Assembly (NCBI GenBank): GCA_946549035.1
Contig: CAMNQH010000004.1
Location: forward strand, 38,646 to 102,645
Origin: an uncultured Lachnospiraceae bacterium
GTDB lineage: Bacteria > Bacillota > Clostridia > Lachnospirales > Lachnospiraceae
DNA length: 64,000 bases
Direction of reading: 5' to 3'
The notes beneath the pieces were generated by a model that was not told the DNA's origin, searched no databases, and saw only the letters and a list, made by a program, of their open reading frames with translations. This document shows, one piece after another, positions 9,376 to 18,934 of the stretch (the stretch's first letter is position 1; every line of letters begins with the position of its first letter). Both the position numbers and the translations under genes were made by a program.

Positions 9376-11073
9376 ATGCCCAGGACAATAGGAATTGGAC
9401 GCCAGGATTATGAAAAAATTCGGGTGAAAAATAATTTTTATATAGATAAAACTCGTTTTATCAAAGACTGGTGGGAGGCTGAGGATGATGTAACGTTGAT
9501 TACCCGTCCAAGAAGATTTGGTAAAACATTAAATATGAGTATGCTGGAAAAATTCTTTTCCGTGGAGTATTCTGGAAGAGGAGAATTGTTCGAGGGGCTT
9601 TTCATATGGGAGGACGAGGGTTACCGGCAACTCCAGGGAACATATCCGGTAGTGTCAATAAGCTTTGCAGGGGTTAAAGAAAATACTTTTTCGGAGGCCC
9701 GTAAAAGTATCTGCCGTATTTTAGAAGAGCAGTATAATAAATATGATTTTCTTTTGAAAAGTAATTTGCTGAATGGAAAAGAGAAAGCTTTTTACCAGGA
9801 GGTTTCTGCTCACATGTCAGATAGTACGGCAGGAACGGCTCTTCGTTCATTATCAGGCTTTTTCTATAAGTATTATGGTAAAAAAGTGATTATTTTATTA
9901 GATGAATATGATACTCCCATGCAGGAAGCATACGTAAATGGGTATTGGAATGAACTTGCCGGGTTTATAGGAAGCTTGTTCAATTTCACTTTTAAAGAGA
10001 ATCCGTATTTGGAACGAGGAGTCATGACGGGAATTACAAGAATCAGCAAGGAATCTATATTTTCAGATTTAAATAATTTAGAGGTTGTTACAACAACATC
10101 TGAAAAGTATGCAAGTGCATTTGGTTTTACAGAGAATGAGGTATTTGAGTCATTGGAAGAGTTCGGATTATCCCAAAAGGCTCATGAAGTGAAAACGTGG
10201 TATGACGGTTTTACTTTTGGTAAGCAGACAGATATTTATAATCCCTGGTCTGTGATTCATTATCTAAATAAGAAAAAAGTAGGACTGTATTGGGCGAATA
10301 CTAGTTCAAACCGTTTGGTTGGAAAGCTTCTCAGAGAAGGAAACCGAGAGATTAAGCAGGCGTTTGAAGGACTTTTGGCAGGAACACATTTGATTACGCC
10401 GATAGATGAACAGATTGTGTATGAACAATTGGATACCAATGAATGGTCTATTTGGAGCCTTCTGCTGGCTAGCGGATATTTGAAAGTTGTTAGTTATGAA
10501 AAATATGAAGAAATAAGGGATGATTTTCGAGAGGTGAATTATGAACTGGATGTAACAAACCTCGAGGTGAGACGGATGTTTGGGGGGATGATAAAAGGGT
10601 GGTTTGCAGAAAACAGGGCGGATTATAACGATTTTATCAAAGCATTGCTGCTGGATGATATAAAGGCGATGAATATTTATATGAATCGTATGAGTTTTGA
10701 AATGTTCATCTACTTTGATACAGGGAAGAAATTATCGCAAAGTGAACCGGAGCGTTTTTACCATGGATTTGTCCTTGGCCTTATTGTAGAATTAGCAGGC
10801 CGTTATATGATAACATCTAATCGGGAGAGTGGATTTGGAAGATATGATGTGGTATTGGAGCCTTTAAAACAAACAGATGATGCGATGATACTGGAATTTA
10901 AAGTGCAGGATCAGGCGGATGAAGCAGAGCTTTCTGCTACGGTAAAAGCGGCATTGGAGCAGATAGATCGAAAGAAATATGATGTGTCGCTTACTGCAAA
11001 GGGGATTTCCAAGGAGCGTATACGCAAATATGGCTTTGCTTTTTGCGGGAAAAAAGTATTGATAGGAAGATAA
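9376..11073 (+). CDS. AAA-ATPase-like (PF09820) / PD-(D/E)XK nuclease-like (PF08011) protein, formerly DUF1703
   Basis: GIGRQDYEKIRVKNNFYIDKTRFIKDWWE...TRPRRFGKTLNMSML (Walker A-like); C-terminal GRYDVVLEP...MILEFKV. Confidence 0.9.
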   Translation: MPRTIGIGRQDYEKIRVKNNFYIDKTRFIKDWWEAEDDVTLITRPRRFGKTLNMSMLEKFFSVEYSGRGELFEGLFIWEDEGYRQLQGTYPVVSISFAGVKENTFSEARKSICRILEEQYNKYDFLLKSNLLNGKEKAFYQEVSAHMSDSTAGTALRSLSGFFYKYYGKKVIILLDEYDTPMQEAYVNGYWNELAGFIGSLFNFTFKENPYLERGVMTGITRISKESIFSDLNNLEVVTTTSEKYASAFGFTENEVFESLEEFGLSQKAHEVKTWYDGFTFGKQTDIYNPWSVIHYLNKKKVGLYWANTSSNRLVGKLLREGNREIKQAFEGLLAGTHLITPIDEQIVYEQLDTNEWSIWSLLLASGYLKVVSYEKYEEIRDDFREVNYELDVTNLEVRRMFGGMIKGWFAENRADYNDFIKALLLDDIKAMNIYMNRMSFEMFIYFDTGKKLSQSEPERFYHGFVLGLIVELAGRYMITSNRESGFGRYDVVLEPLKQTDDAMILEFKVQDQADEAELSATVKAALEQIDRKKYDVSLTAKGISKERIRKYGFAFCGKKVLIGR

Positions 11074-11154
11074 GGGGTTATTGGAATAAGATGGAAAATC
11101 CGTACATGTGCAAGTATCATTTTGTTCTTCAAGATAAAATAAGGTTATTTATAA

Positions 11155-11181
11155 GGATGCTTCTATAAGACAGAAGCATCC
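11155..11181 (+). terminator. Hairpin downstream of the AAA/nuclease gene
   Basis: GGATGCTTCT ataagac AGAAGCATCC, 10-bp perfect stem. Confidence 0.45.
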
Positions 11182-11343
11182 ATCTACATCAGGAACCATA
11201 TCATTTATTGGAATCATTTTTATTATTTTGGGACTATGCTGCAGGAAAACTTTTTCAAATCCCACAGCTAGGTTTATGGCGCAAAGTCAGCGCTTTTAAA
11301 CAAAATATGCATGGTAGATTACATTCGTATGACGGTCTGGTGT

Positions 11344-11523
11344 TTAGAGCTTCTTGGTTAATAATATTCCCAGAAGCTTTATAATAGAATTCCATTCTTG
11401 TTCTGAAATGATGATAGCATCTCCGTATTGTGTTGCGACTTTTAAGAAGGTTTTCATGAGAATTACCCTCTCTAAATGTCCAGTAAGGCCTTTCCGTAGT
11501 TCATCTTGTGTAATTTTCTTCAA
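11344..11523 (-). CDS. Small (59 aa) TTG-initiated ORF, possible Phd/YefM-like antitoxin or fragment
   Basis: AGGAGG Shine-Dalgarno about 8 nt upstream of TTG; LKKITQDELRKGLTGHLERV...GDAIIISEQEWNSIIKLLGILL resembles the Phd C-terminal 'ISEEEWNSL' motif. Confidence 0.4.
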   Translation of the reverse strand: MKKITQDELRKGLTGHLERVILMKTFLKVATQYGDAIIISEQEWNSIIKLLGILLTKKL

Positions 11524-11979
11524 GCGTATTTACCTCCTCTTACTTCCAAATATTACTACGGTTCCCATTGATGCTCTATTTTTTGCCAGACTTATCTAAT
11601 ATCTGATAGTCCTGAATTCCAATATATGCATTTATCTAGAGAATAAGGAACTTCTCTGAATTCGTCAATGACCATTCTGGAATATTCTTTCAGTACTATA
11701 ATTACCAATTTGTTGAGTTAGGTATCAGCTTAAACACAACTTTATTGCAAAAAAATTGCAAAAGTTTTAAAAAACTTTTGCAGAAAGAATAAATTCTTCC
11801 TTTCTATTAAAAAGCATAAAAAAGAAATAAATAGAAGAATAAATCCTCTAATTTTTTTGATAAAAAAACCGATATAAGAAATAGAGTACGTGTACATTTT
11901 GGGAGAATAGAACCTGAAATCGTATAGGTGCATTATATCGGAGAACAGAGCATAGTTAAGTTCGACAGGAGGTAGTGCT

Positions 11980-14900
11980 ATGGATAAGGATGTAGGGAAG
12001 AGAATACTAGCAGTGTTCATGAGTGTGTGTTTGCTGCTGGGAATGGCGGATTTTTCGGTGCTGACAGTAAGAGCAGAGGGTGAAGTGGACATAAGCAAAG
12101 CCACTATCAGGTTTACCAGCTCGTCACTGGAATATACCGGAGAGGAACAGACGCCAAGTATCACAGTTCAGATGGGCAGTGGAACTTCAGCTGTAAAATT
12201 AACGGAAGGCACGGATTATGAGGTGCAGTGGCCGTCTCCATCTATAGATGTAAAAGATGATTATACATTTACTATTACAGGAATCGGAGGCTATACAGGT
12301 ACTAAGGAAGGCAAATACAAAATTACAAGACGGTTCTTGTCTACTGGAAAAGGAATTAGTATTAATATTGATGATGGCGAGGACTTAACTGTAATAGGAA
12401 ATAACACTCCGGTTGAGCCCGCTTTTAAGGTTTTATATAATGGACAGGAATTAAACGGAGAACTAAAGGCTGATACGAATAGTGACACTTGTGATTATAT
12501 ATATGAATATAGGAACAATACAACTGTTCGGAGAGATGCTTCTATCGTGATTGAGGGCAGGGGTAATTTCCAGGGAACCATGACAAAGACCTTTGAAATT
12601 AAGGCAAAATCCATGGAAGACGTCAGTATAGAAGGTATAGAAGGAGTGATCGCTTATACTGGAGATAAGGCACAGTATAAACCGGACAATATTACGTTGT
12701 CCTACAATGGGGAACCATTGACAAGCGCCGATTACACGGTTAATTTTACCGATGCTTCAAAGCCGGGGAAGGTTACGGTTACGTTTACTGGTAAGGGCAA
12801 TTATAGTGGAACCTGTACAGAAACTTATACCATAGAGAAAGATATAGCGGATCCTCAATTTGATAAGGATATTACCACCAGTCCGATTGGGAAGCAGGTA
12901 TATACCGGGAAGCCGATACAGATTACCGGATTAATTGTTTATGATTTGATCGGCGGCAGGCCTCAGGCATTAAAAGAGGAAACCCATTATTATTTGGAAC
13001 AGGGAAATAATATAGATGTTACACCTACTGCTACCCTGGGGATTACTGGTCTGGATGAAAACGGCTATACTGGTTCCAAAACGTTTTATTATGAAATAGA
13101 AGCGGCGGACATTAAGACAGCCACTATTGCGGGGATTGAAAAGAAAGTTGTTTATACCGGACAGCCTCATAATCAGGTGCCTCAGGTTTTATTGGGAGAG
13201 ACGGAGATCTCAACTGATAATTATGACGTCGAATATCGAAATACAACCAATGCAGGAACGGGCTATGTTGATATAAAAGGTAAAAATAATCTGAAAAGCA
13301 ACAGAACTGAGAGTTTTACCATTGAGCCGCAGCCGCTGGATGATATGGATCATGTAGCTGTTACTTTGGAAGGATATGATTATGATTACGATGGGACAGC
13401 AAAAACTCCGGGCGTAACAGTCAGCTATACTCCGGAGGGAGGCAATACCATTCAGCTGGAGCAGGGAGATAACAAGGATTATACCGTTCGTTATGAGAAA
13501 AATATCGGTGCCGGAGAAGTAGATGTAATTATAACTGGACGGGGTAATTATAAAAATACTAGGGTAGAACATTTTAATATTAATGCCAGGGATATTGCAA
13601 GCGCGGAAGTAGAAGGTATTGTAAGTGCAGTTTATACGGGCGCTTCTATTACTCAAAATGGGATTCAGGTATCATTGGATAACGGTAAGACACCGTTGGT
13701 TTCTGGAACGGATTACACGGTTAGCTATGAAAGCAATGTAGGAGTAGGAACGGCGACTATCTTCATAACGGGAATAAATAATTACAAAGGTGAGATTAGC
13801 AGAACATTTGAGATTACCAAGAAGGTGTTTACGGACAATAATGCAAGTTATGTATTGGAATTTACCAGTGCACCGTACAATTTCAAACCGATTGAACCTT
13901 CTGTAAAGGTATCCCATCTTGTAGGTACACAAACCGTTATTTTGCAGAAAGATACAGATTATACTGTGACATACGCAGAGAACCAACCCCATTCGGAAGT
14001 AGGGTCGTATGTTGTAACCATTACAGGAATGGGCAATTTTGATGGATCCATTACAAGAGAATACAAGGTTACGCCAATGGAGTTAGGTAAGAATAAAGCG
14101 TATTTTACCTTTGAGAATATGCTTCCTTATTATCCTTACACAGGCTCTGAATCCGGAAAAGAAGTGGAGCCTGACGATTTCAGCATTAAATATGAGAAGG
14201 ATGGAACGACAGCAGATTTAACCTACGAGAAAGATTATACTCGTGAATATGCCGATAATACTGCCCCTGGCACAGGGAAGATTATTATTAGGGGAGTGGA
14301 CGGCAGTAATTTTACTGGTACTTTAGAACAGCCTTTCCAAATCAAAGGTGATTTGTATTCGGGAGCCGCCGCGGTTGTAGGTGCAATTACTGATATTAAG
14401 GAACAGGTATATACCGGATCAGAAATTACTCTGGATAATGATGATCTGACAATTTTATATAAGCCTACAAATACTACTTTGACCTTAGGTACAGACTATG
14501 CACTGGACAATTACCAGGATAATGTGGAACCTGGAGAGGGTACCGCCAGAGTAAGAATTATCGGTACAGATACGGGTAACTATTACAGCAGTACAGATGG
14601 AACAGCGAATGAAATTATAAAGCCCTTTACAATTCTAAAGAAGGATATCGGGAACGGTGATAACGAGACAGACGTCAAGGTTGAATTGGAAAAGGTACAG
14701 GAGTATACAGGCTCCCCCATTGTTCCTAAATTAAAAGTAACCTATGGCAGTCTGGAATTAACCCCTTGGGATGAAGACAGTAAGACCGGCGATTATATGG
14801 TAGTGCCTCAGCTTCCCACAATGAACAACACGAATGCAGGTAAGGCGTCTATTGTAATCAGCGGAACAGGCGATCATTATCAGGGAAGCCAGACAGTGGA

Positions 14901-17900
14901 ATTTGAAATTGTTCCAAGAGATCTTGGCAAGGGCACAATAGAAGTAGCGGATATTGATGAAGAACGTATTTATCATGGATTTCCTGTGAAAGTAAAAGAT
15001 GATGATAAAGATGTTACTTTTACCTACACAGGTTTGGATACTGATGGAAATGAATTTACCCTGAACAATGAGGCTATTACGTATCAGCTTACTTATAATG
15101 TAGATGCAAATAAGAATAATATTCCTGATAACGAAGAAGTTGGGATGGCGACTCTGCGGATTAAAGGAAGCGGGCCTAACTTTACAGGACAGATGGATAT
15201 TCCTTTCAAAATCAAAGGTGATTTAACAACGTATGCTCAGTCTGTGGCGATTTTAGTAAATGCTGACAGAACTTATACCGGAAAGCCCCAGGAGCTGACG
15301 GCAGATGAAATTACAGTAAGCTATTACGGACAGGTGATGGTCTTTGGTACAGATTATACCTTGGAATATCCGGAAGGAAATACAGACGCTACAGAAGCGG
15401 TTCCCTTTACTGTAAAAGCAGTAACGGGTGATGACAGCTTTTATATGGGTGATAAAGCTGCAAATATTGAAAACGCCAGGGAGAAATTCCAGATTAAAAA
15501 GAAACCGATTGCAGATTTAGATATTATAGTAGAAGGGCTGTTGGAAGAAGGCTATACTTATACAGGAGAAGACATCCATCCGGAAGAAGCCGCTAATTTT
15601 GCATTGAAATACGGTGAGTTTACACTGGAAAAAGGTGAATTGCCGCAACCGGTAGAGCCTGGAGAGGGAGAAGAGGAACCTGGAGGAGAAGAGATCCTTC
15701 CTTCTGGTGATTATACCTTAAAGTTGGAGAATCCTAGGGATGTGGTTGATTTGACAGATGAAACCATTCCAGATGAAGCGAAGCCGTCGATTGTAGTTAC
15801 GGCGACAGAAAAGAACTATACCGGAACCAGAAGAATTATTTTTAAGATTAATCCGAGGCCGGTGAATACAGATGAAACAGTAGTAACTTATATACAACGG
15901 GATGAAAATGGTGAGAATCCTACCACTCAGACACTTACACCAAATCGTCTGACGATTCCTTTTGAAGGCAGCGATGTGCGCCTTGAGGAACTTTTGGAAG
16001 AACTGAAGGTTACCTGCAATAACATTTTGTTGGAAGAAGGAAAAGATTACAGGATTTCTTATACGACGAAAAAGGGAGAAGAGGATGTAGAGTCAAACCG
16101 TAAGCCTGGAAATGCAGTCTTTAAGATTGAAGGTATTGGGAATTATGGTGAGACGAAGGAGATTCCGTTCCTGATAACCGGAGATTTGGCCACTGATAAT
16201 ACGGCAGTGGAGCCGATTGATCCCCAGCCTTACACGGCAGGCGACGGCTGTAAGCCGAAAGTAAAGATTACTTATTTTGGAGTTGAGCTGGTAGAAGATG
16301 AAGACTATAAGTTGTCTTATCTCCACAATAAAAACGTAGCAAAAGATTATGATGATCCCCATCCAACCGTTGTGATTACCGGTATGAACGGTTTTGCAGG
16401 AACCCAGCGGGAGGAAGCATTTGAAATTGTAGTGCGTAATCTTGAGACGAATCCGGAAGGAATGACCTTGGAAGGGCTGAATGCCAATGGCTACCCCTTT
16501 ACCGGATTACCGATTGAACCTACAGGCTTCCGGCTGAAGAATAATGGAGAAGTTGTGAACGCCTCAGAATATGAGGTTTCCTATGAGAATAATACTCATG
16601 GCGGCGGTCCGGACAGCGAAAATCCTCCATGCATTATCATTACCGGAAAATATGACCCTGTCACTCAGACCGGCGGTAACTATACCGGCAGCATGAAATT
16701 CCCCTTTACAATTGTGGGGACGCCTATTACAAATGGCGCCATTAAAATAGCTCCTGTTGCGGCACAGCCTTTTACAGGAGGCCCTATAGAACCGGAAGTT
16801 GTCATTACCCAAGGTGATTATACCTTAGTGAAGGAGACAGATTATCGGGTAGAATGGGATCCGGAGACCAATATAGCGGTAGGCCGTGCGACTGGAACGG
16901 TTTATGGTTTGGGAGACTATAGTGGAAGCAGGAATATCTCCTTTAATATTACCCGCCGTGATATGGGAGAAGTAGAAGGAGAGTTTAAGGCGATTATTCA
17001 GCCTCAAAACTACGATAACGGGAATGCAGTGGAAGTTCCTCCAGAAGCTATCAAAGTAATCCGGACGGTGAATGAAACAGAGATAGAGCTGGTATATGAT
17101 ACGGATTACCGGATATCCAGTTACCAGAATAATAAGGAAGTGGGAGAAGCTCTTATAACCATTACCGGACTTGGAAATTATACAGGAACATTCCAGTCTA
17201 CATTTGTAATTCGGCCAATGGAAATCAACATTGATGACGTGGCGGTTACAGGTGCAGAGGATAAAGTATTCAACAATGCTCCACAAACACAGAATCTGGT
17301 TGTTACCTGGAACGACCAGGTATTGCCTCAGAGTACTTACGAAGTAAGTTACGAAAATAATGTGAATGTAGGTACTGCAAAAGCGATTGTTACATTAACC
17401 GGTAATTACAGTGGGACAAAAGAAGTAACTTTTGCGATTAAGCCATTGGAAATGACCAATAGCGCCATTACGGTAAATGCGATTCCGCGACAGGTGTATA
17501 CTGGAAAGCCTTTAACACCGGAGCTGGAAATTTATTATAACAATCCGGTACAGAGAGAGCAGATAAAGCTAGTATCAGGAAAAGATTATAAGCTGGCTTA
17601 TAGCTCCAACCAAGAGGTAGGAATTGATACGGCGAAAGTTACTATTACTGGTATTGGAAATTACAGCGGTTCCATGGAGAGAACCTTTACCATTATAGGA
17701 ACACTTGCTTTGGCAGAAGTAAGTTCGGTTCCTGCTCAGGAATACACCGGAAAAGCCATCACTCCATCCGTAACTGTAAAACAGGGTGGCAGAACTCTCG
17801 CAGTTGGAAAAGACTATACAATATCTTATGCTAATAATGTAGAAGCCGGGAAGGCCAGCCTTACGGTAACCGGAACTGGAACGGAATTTGGCGGCAGCAA

Positions 17901-18924
17901 GACGATCAATTTTGATATTGTCAGGGATGTAAGCGCAGGCCTGCAGGTTGTTGGATTAGTAAAGACTTATCTGTATACTGGTAAGGCTGTAATCCCTCCA
18001 TTAGGAAAGGTTAGCGCATATGGCAAGACGCTAACACCAAATAAGGATTATAAGATTACAGTAACTAATAATGTAAAAGTTGGAACAGCATCCGTTAAAA
18101 TAGAAGGAACCGGCTATTATAAGGGCTCTAAGACCTTCCAATTTGACATTGCAAAGCGTAGCGTCGCCCAGTGTACAGTTTCTAAGGTGTCTGATAAAAC
18201 ATATAACGGTAAGGAACAAAAGCCGAAAGTAACTGTGAAATACAATGGACAGACATTAAAGGAAAATACAGATTATTCCATGACCTATATGAACAATATT
18301 CTACCTGGAAAAGCAACTGTTATTATAAGCGGAAAGGGGAATATGATTGGTACGAAGGTCCTGAACTTTAATATTAAAATGCCTGCTATTTCAGGAGTAA
18401 AAGCATCGACTTACAGTACCACAAAGGTTAAAGTTTCATGGACAAAGCAGAGTCTGGCTACTGGTTATAAGATTTACAATAATAAGAATAAACTGATAGC
18501 GACAGTAAAAGGTAGCAGCAAGACTAGTTATACAATATCTGGTCTGAAAGCGGGAACTACGTATAATTACAAAGTGAGGTTTTATGTAGTAAAAAATGGA
18601 AGAACCTGTTATAGTGGATTTTCAAAGACAATGAAGGTGAGCACTAAGCCGGCAACCCCGAAAATAACATTGAAATCCAAGAAGGCAAAACAAGCTACGA
18701 TCAGTTGGAAGAAAGTAACAGGTGCCAGCGGATATCAAATTTACCGCAGTACAAAGAAAAACAGCGGTTACAAAAAAATAGCCTCTACTACCAAATTAAC
18801 TTATACAAATACCAAATTGACCAGTAAAAAGCGCTATTATTATAAAGTGCGGGCATATCGCACCGTAAATGGTGTAAAAATTTACAGTAGCTATTCCACC
18901 GTAAAGTATGTTACAATCAAATAG
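11980..18924 (+). CDS. Giant secreted repeat protein: signal peptide, about 24 beta-sandwich-like repeats, two C-terminal Fn3-like domains
   Basis: Signal peptide RILAVFMSVCLLLGMADFSVLTVRA; recurring 'YTGKxxxPxxxVxYxGxxLxxGxDYxVxYxNNxxxGxAxVxITGxGNYxGxxxxxFxI'; C-terminal VKVSWTK...GYKIYNNK / QATISWKKVTGASGYQIYRS. Confidence 0.9.
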   Translation: MDKDVGKRILAVFMSVCLLLGMADFSVLTVRAEGEVDISKATIRFTSSSLEYTGEEQTPSITVQMGSGTSAVKLTEGTDYEVQWPSPSIDVKDDYTFTITGIGGYTGTKEGKYKITRRFLSTGKGISINIDDGEDLTVIGNNTPVEPAFKVLYNGQELNGELKADTNSDTCDYIYEYRNNTTVRRDASIVIEGRGNFQGTMTKTFEIKAKSMEDVSIEGIEGVIAYTGDKAQYKPDNITLSYNGEPLTSADYTVNFTDASKPGKVTVTFTGKGNYSGTCTETYTIEKDIADPQFDKDITTSPIGKQVYTGKPIQITGLIVYDLIGGRPQALKEETHYYLEQGNNIDVTPTATLGITGLDENGYTGSKTFYYEIEAADIKTATIAGIEKKVVYTGQPHNQVPQVLLGETEISTDNYDVEYRNTTNAGTGYVDIKGKNNLKSNRTESFTIEPQPLDDMDHVAVTLEGYDYDYDGTAKTPGVTVSYTPEGGNTIQLEQGDNKDYTVRYEKNIGAGEVDVIITGRGNYKNTRVEHFNINARDIASAEVEGIVSAVYTGASITQNGIQVSLDNGKTPLVSGTDYTVSYESNVGVGTATIFITGINNYKGEISRTFEITKKVFTDNNASYVLEFTSAPYNFKPIEPSVKVSHLVGTQTVILQKDTDYTVTYAENQPHSEVGSYVVTITGMGNFDGSITREYKVTPMELGKNKAYFTFENMLPYYPYTGSESGKEVEPDDFSIKYEKDGTTADLTYEKDYTREYADNTAPGTGKIIIRGVDGSNFTGTLEQPFQIKGDLYSGAAAVVGAITDIKEQVYTGSEITLDNDDLTILYKPTNTTLTLGTDYALDNYQDNVEPGEGTARVRIIGTDTGNYYSSTDGTANEIIKPFTILKKDIGNGDNETDVKVELEKVQEYTGSPIVPKLKVTYGSLELTPWDEDSKTGDYMVVPQLPTMNNTNAGKASIVISGTGDHYQGSQTVEFEIVPRDLGKGTIEVADIDEERIYHGFPVKVKDDDKDVTFTYTGLDTDGNEFTLNNEAITYQLTYNVDANKNNIPDNEEVGMATLRIKGSGPNFTGQMDIPFKIKGDLTTYAQSVAILVNADRTYTGKPQELTADEITVSYYGQVMVFGTDYTLEYPEGNTDATEAVPFTVKAVTGDDSFYMGDKAANIENAREKFQIKKKPIADLDIIVEGLLEEGYTYTGEDIHPEEAANFALKYGEFTLEKGELPQPVEPGEGEEEPGGEEILPSGDYTLKLENPRDVVDLTDETIPDEAKPSIVVTATEKNYTGTRRIIFKINPRPVNTDETVVTYIQRDENGENPTTQTLTPNRLTIPFEGSDVRLEELLEELKVTCNNILLEEGKDYRISYTTKKGEEDVESNRKPGNAVFKIEGIGNYGETKEIPFLITGDLATDNTAVEPIDPQPYTAGDGCKPKVKITYFGVELVEDEDYKLSYLHNKNVAKDYDDPHPTVVITGMNGFAGTQREEAFEIVVRNLETNPEGMTLEGLNANGYPFTGLPIEPTGFRLKNNGEVVNASEYEVSYENNTHGGGPDSENPPCIIITGKYDPVTQTGGNYTGSMKFPFTIVGTPITNGAIKIAPVAAQPFTGGPIEPEVVITQGDYTLVKETDYRVEWDPETNIAVGRATGTVYGLGDYSGSRNISFNITRRDMGEVEGEFKAIIQPQNYDNGNAVEVPPEAIKVIRTVNETEIELVYDTDYRISSYQNNKEVGEALITITGLGNYTGTFQSTFVIRPMEINIDDVAVTGAEDKVFNNAPQTQNLVVTWNDQVLPQSTYEVSYENNVNVGTAKAIVTLTGNYSGTKEVTFAIKPLEMTNSAITVNAIPRQVYTGKPLTPELEIYYNNPVQREQIKLVSGKDYKLAYSSNQEVGIDTAKVTITGIGNYSGSMERTFTIIGTLALAEVSSVPAQEYTGKAITPSVTVKQGGRTLAVGKDYTISYANNVEAGKASLTVTGTGTEFGGSKTINFDIVRDVSAGLQVVGLVKTYLYTGKAVIPPLGKVSAYGKTLTPNKDYKITVTNNVKVGTASVKIEGTGYYKGSKTFQFDIAKRSVAQCTVSKVSDKTYNGKEQKPKVTVKYNGQTLKENTDYSMTYMNNILPGKATVIISGKGNMIGTKVLNFNIKMPAISGVKASTYSTTKVKVSWTKQSLATGYKIYNNKNKLIATVKGSSKTSYTISGLKAGTTYNYKVRFYVVKNGRTCYSGFSKTMKVSTKPATPKITLKSKKAKQATISWKKVTGASGYQIYRSTKKNSGYKKIASTTKLTYTNTKLTSKKRYYYKVRAYRTVNGVKIYSSYSTVKYVTIK
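12110..18380 (+). repeat. Protein-level tandem repeat region (about 24 units of 60-100 aa, diverged in DNA)
   Basis: Repeat unit counted by eye from recurring YTG...DY...NN...G.GNY.G...F.I signature. Confidence 0.8.
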
Positions 18925-18934
18925 TGATGAAACT

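Noticed and set aside
11169-11384. Open frame on + strand (DRSIHLHQEPYHLLESFLLFWDYAAGKLFQIPQLGLWRKVSAFKQNMHGRLHSYDGLVFRASWLIIFPEAL) as a pseudogene fragment
   Set aside because: No start codon near the 5' end, no family recognised, and it overlaps the antisense small ORF; may be a decayed gene but unsupported.
13210-13656. 148-aa and other minus-strand ORFs inside the giant repeat gene
   Set aside because: They are antisense to a strongly coding frame, have no SD or recognisable motifs, and arise from codon bias.
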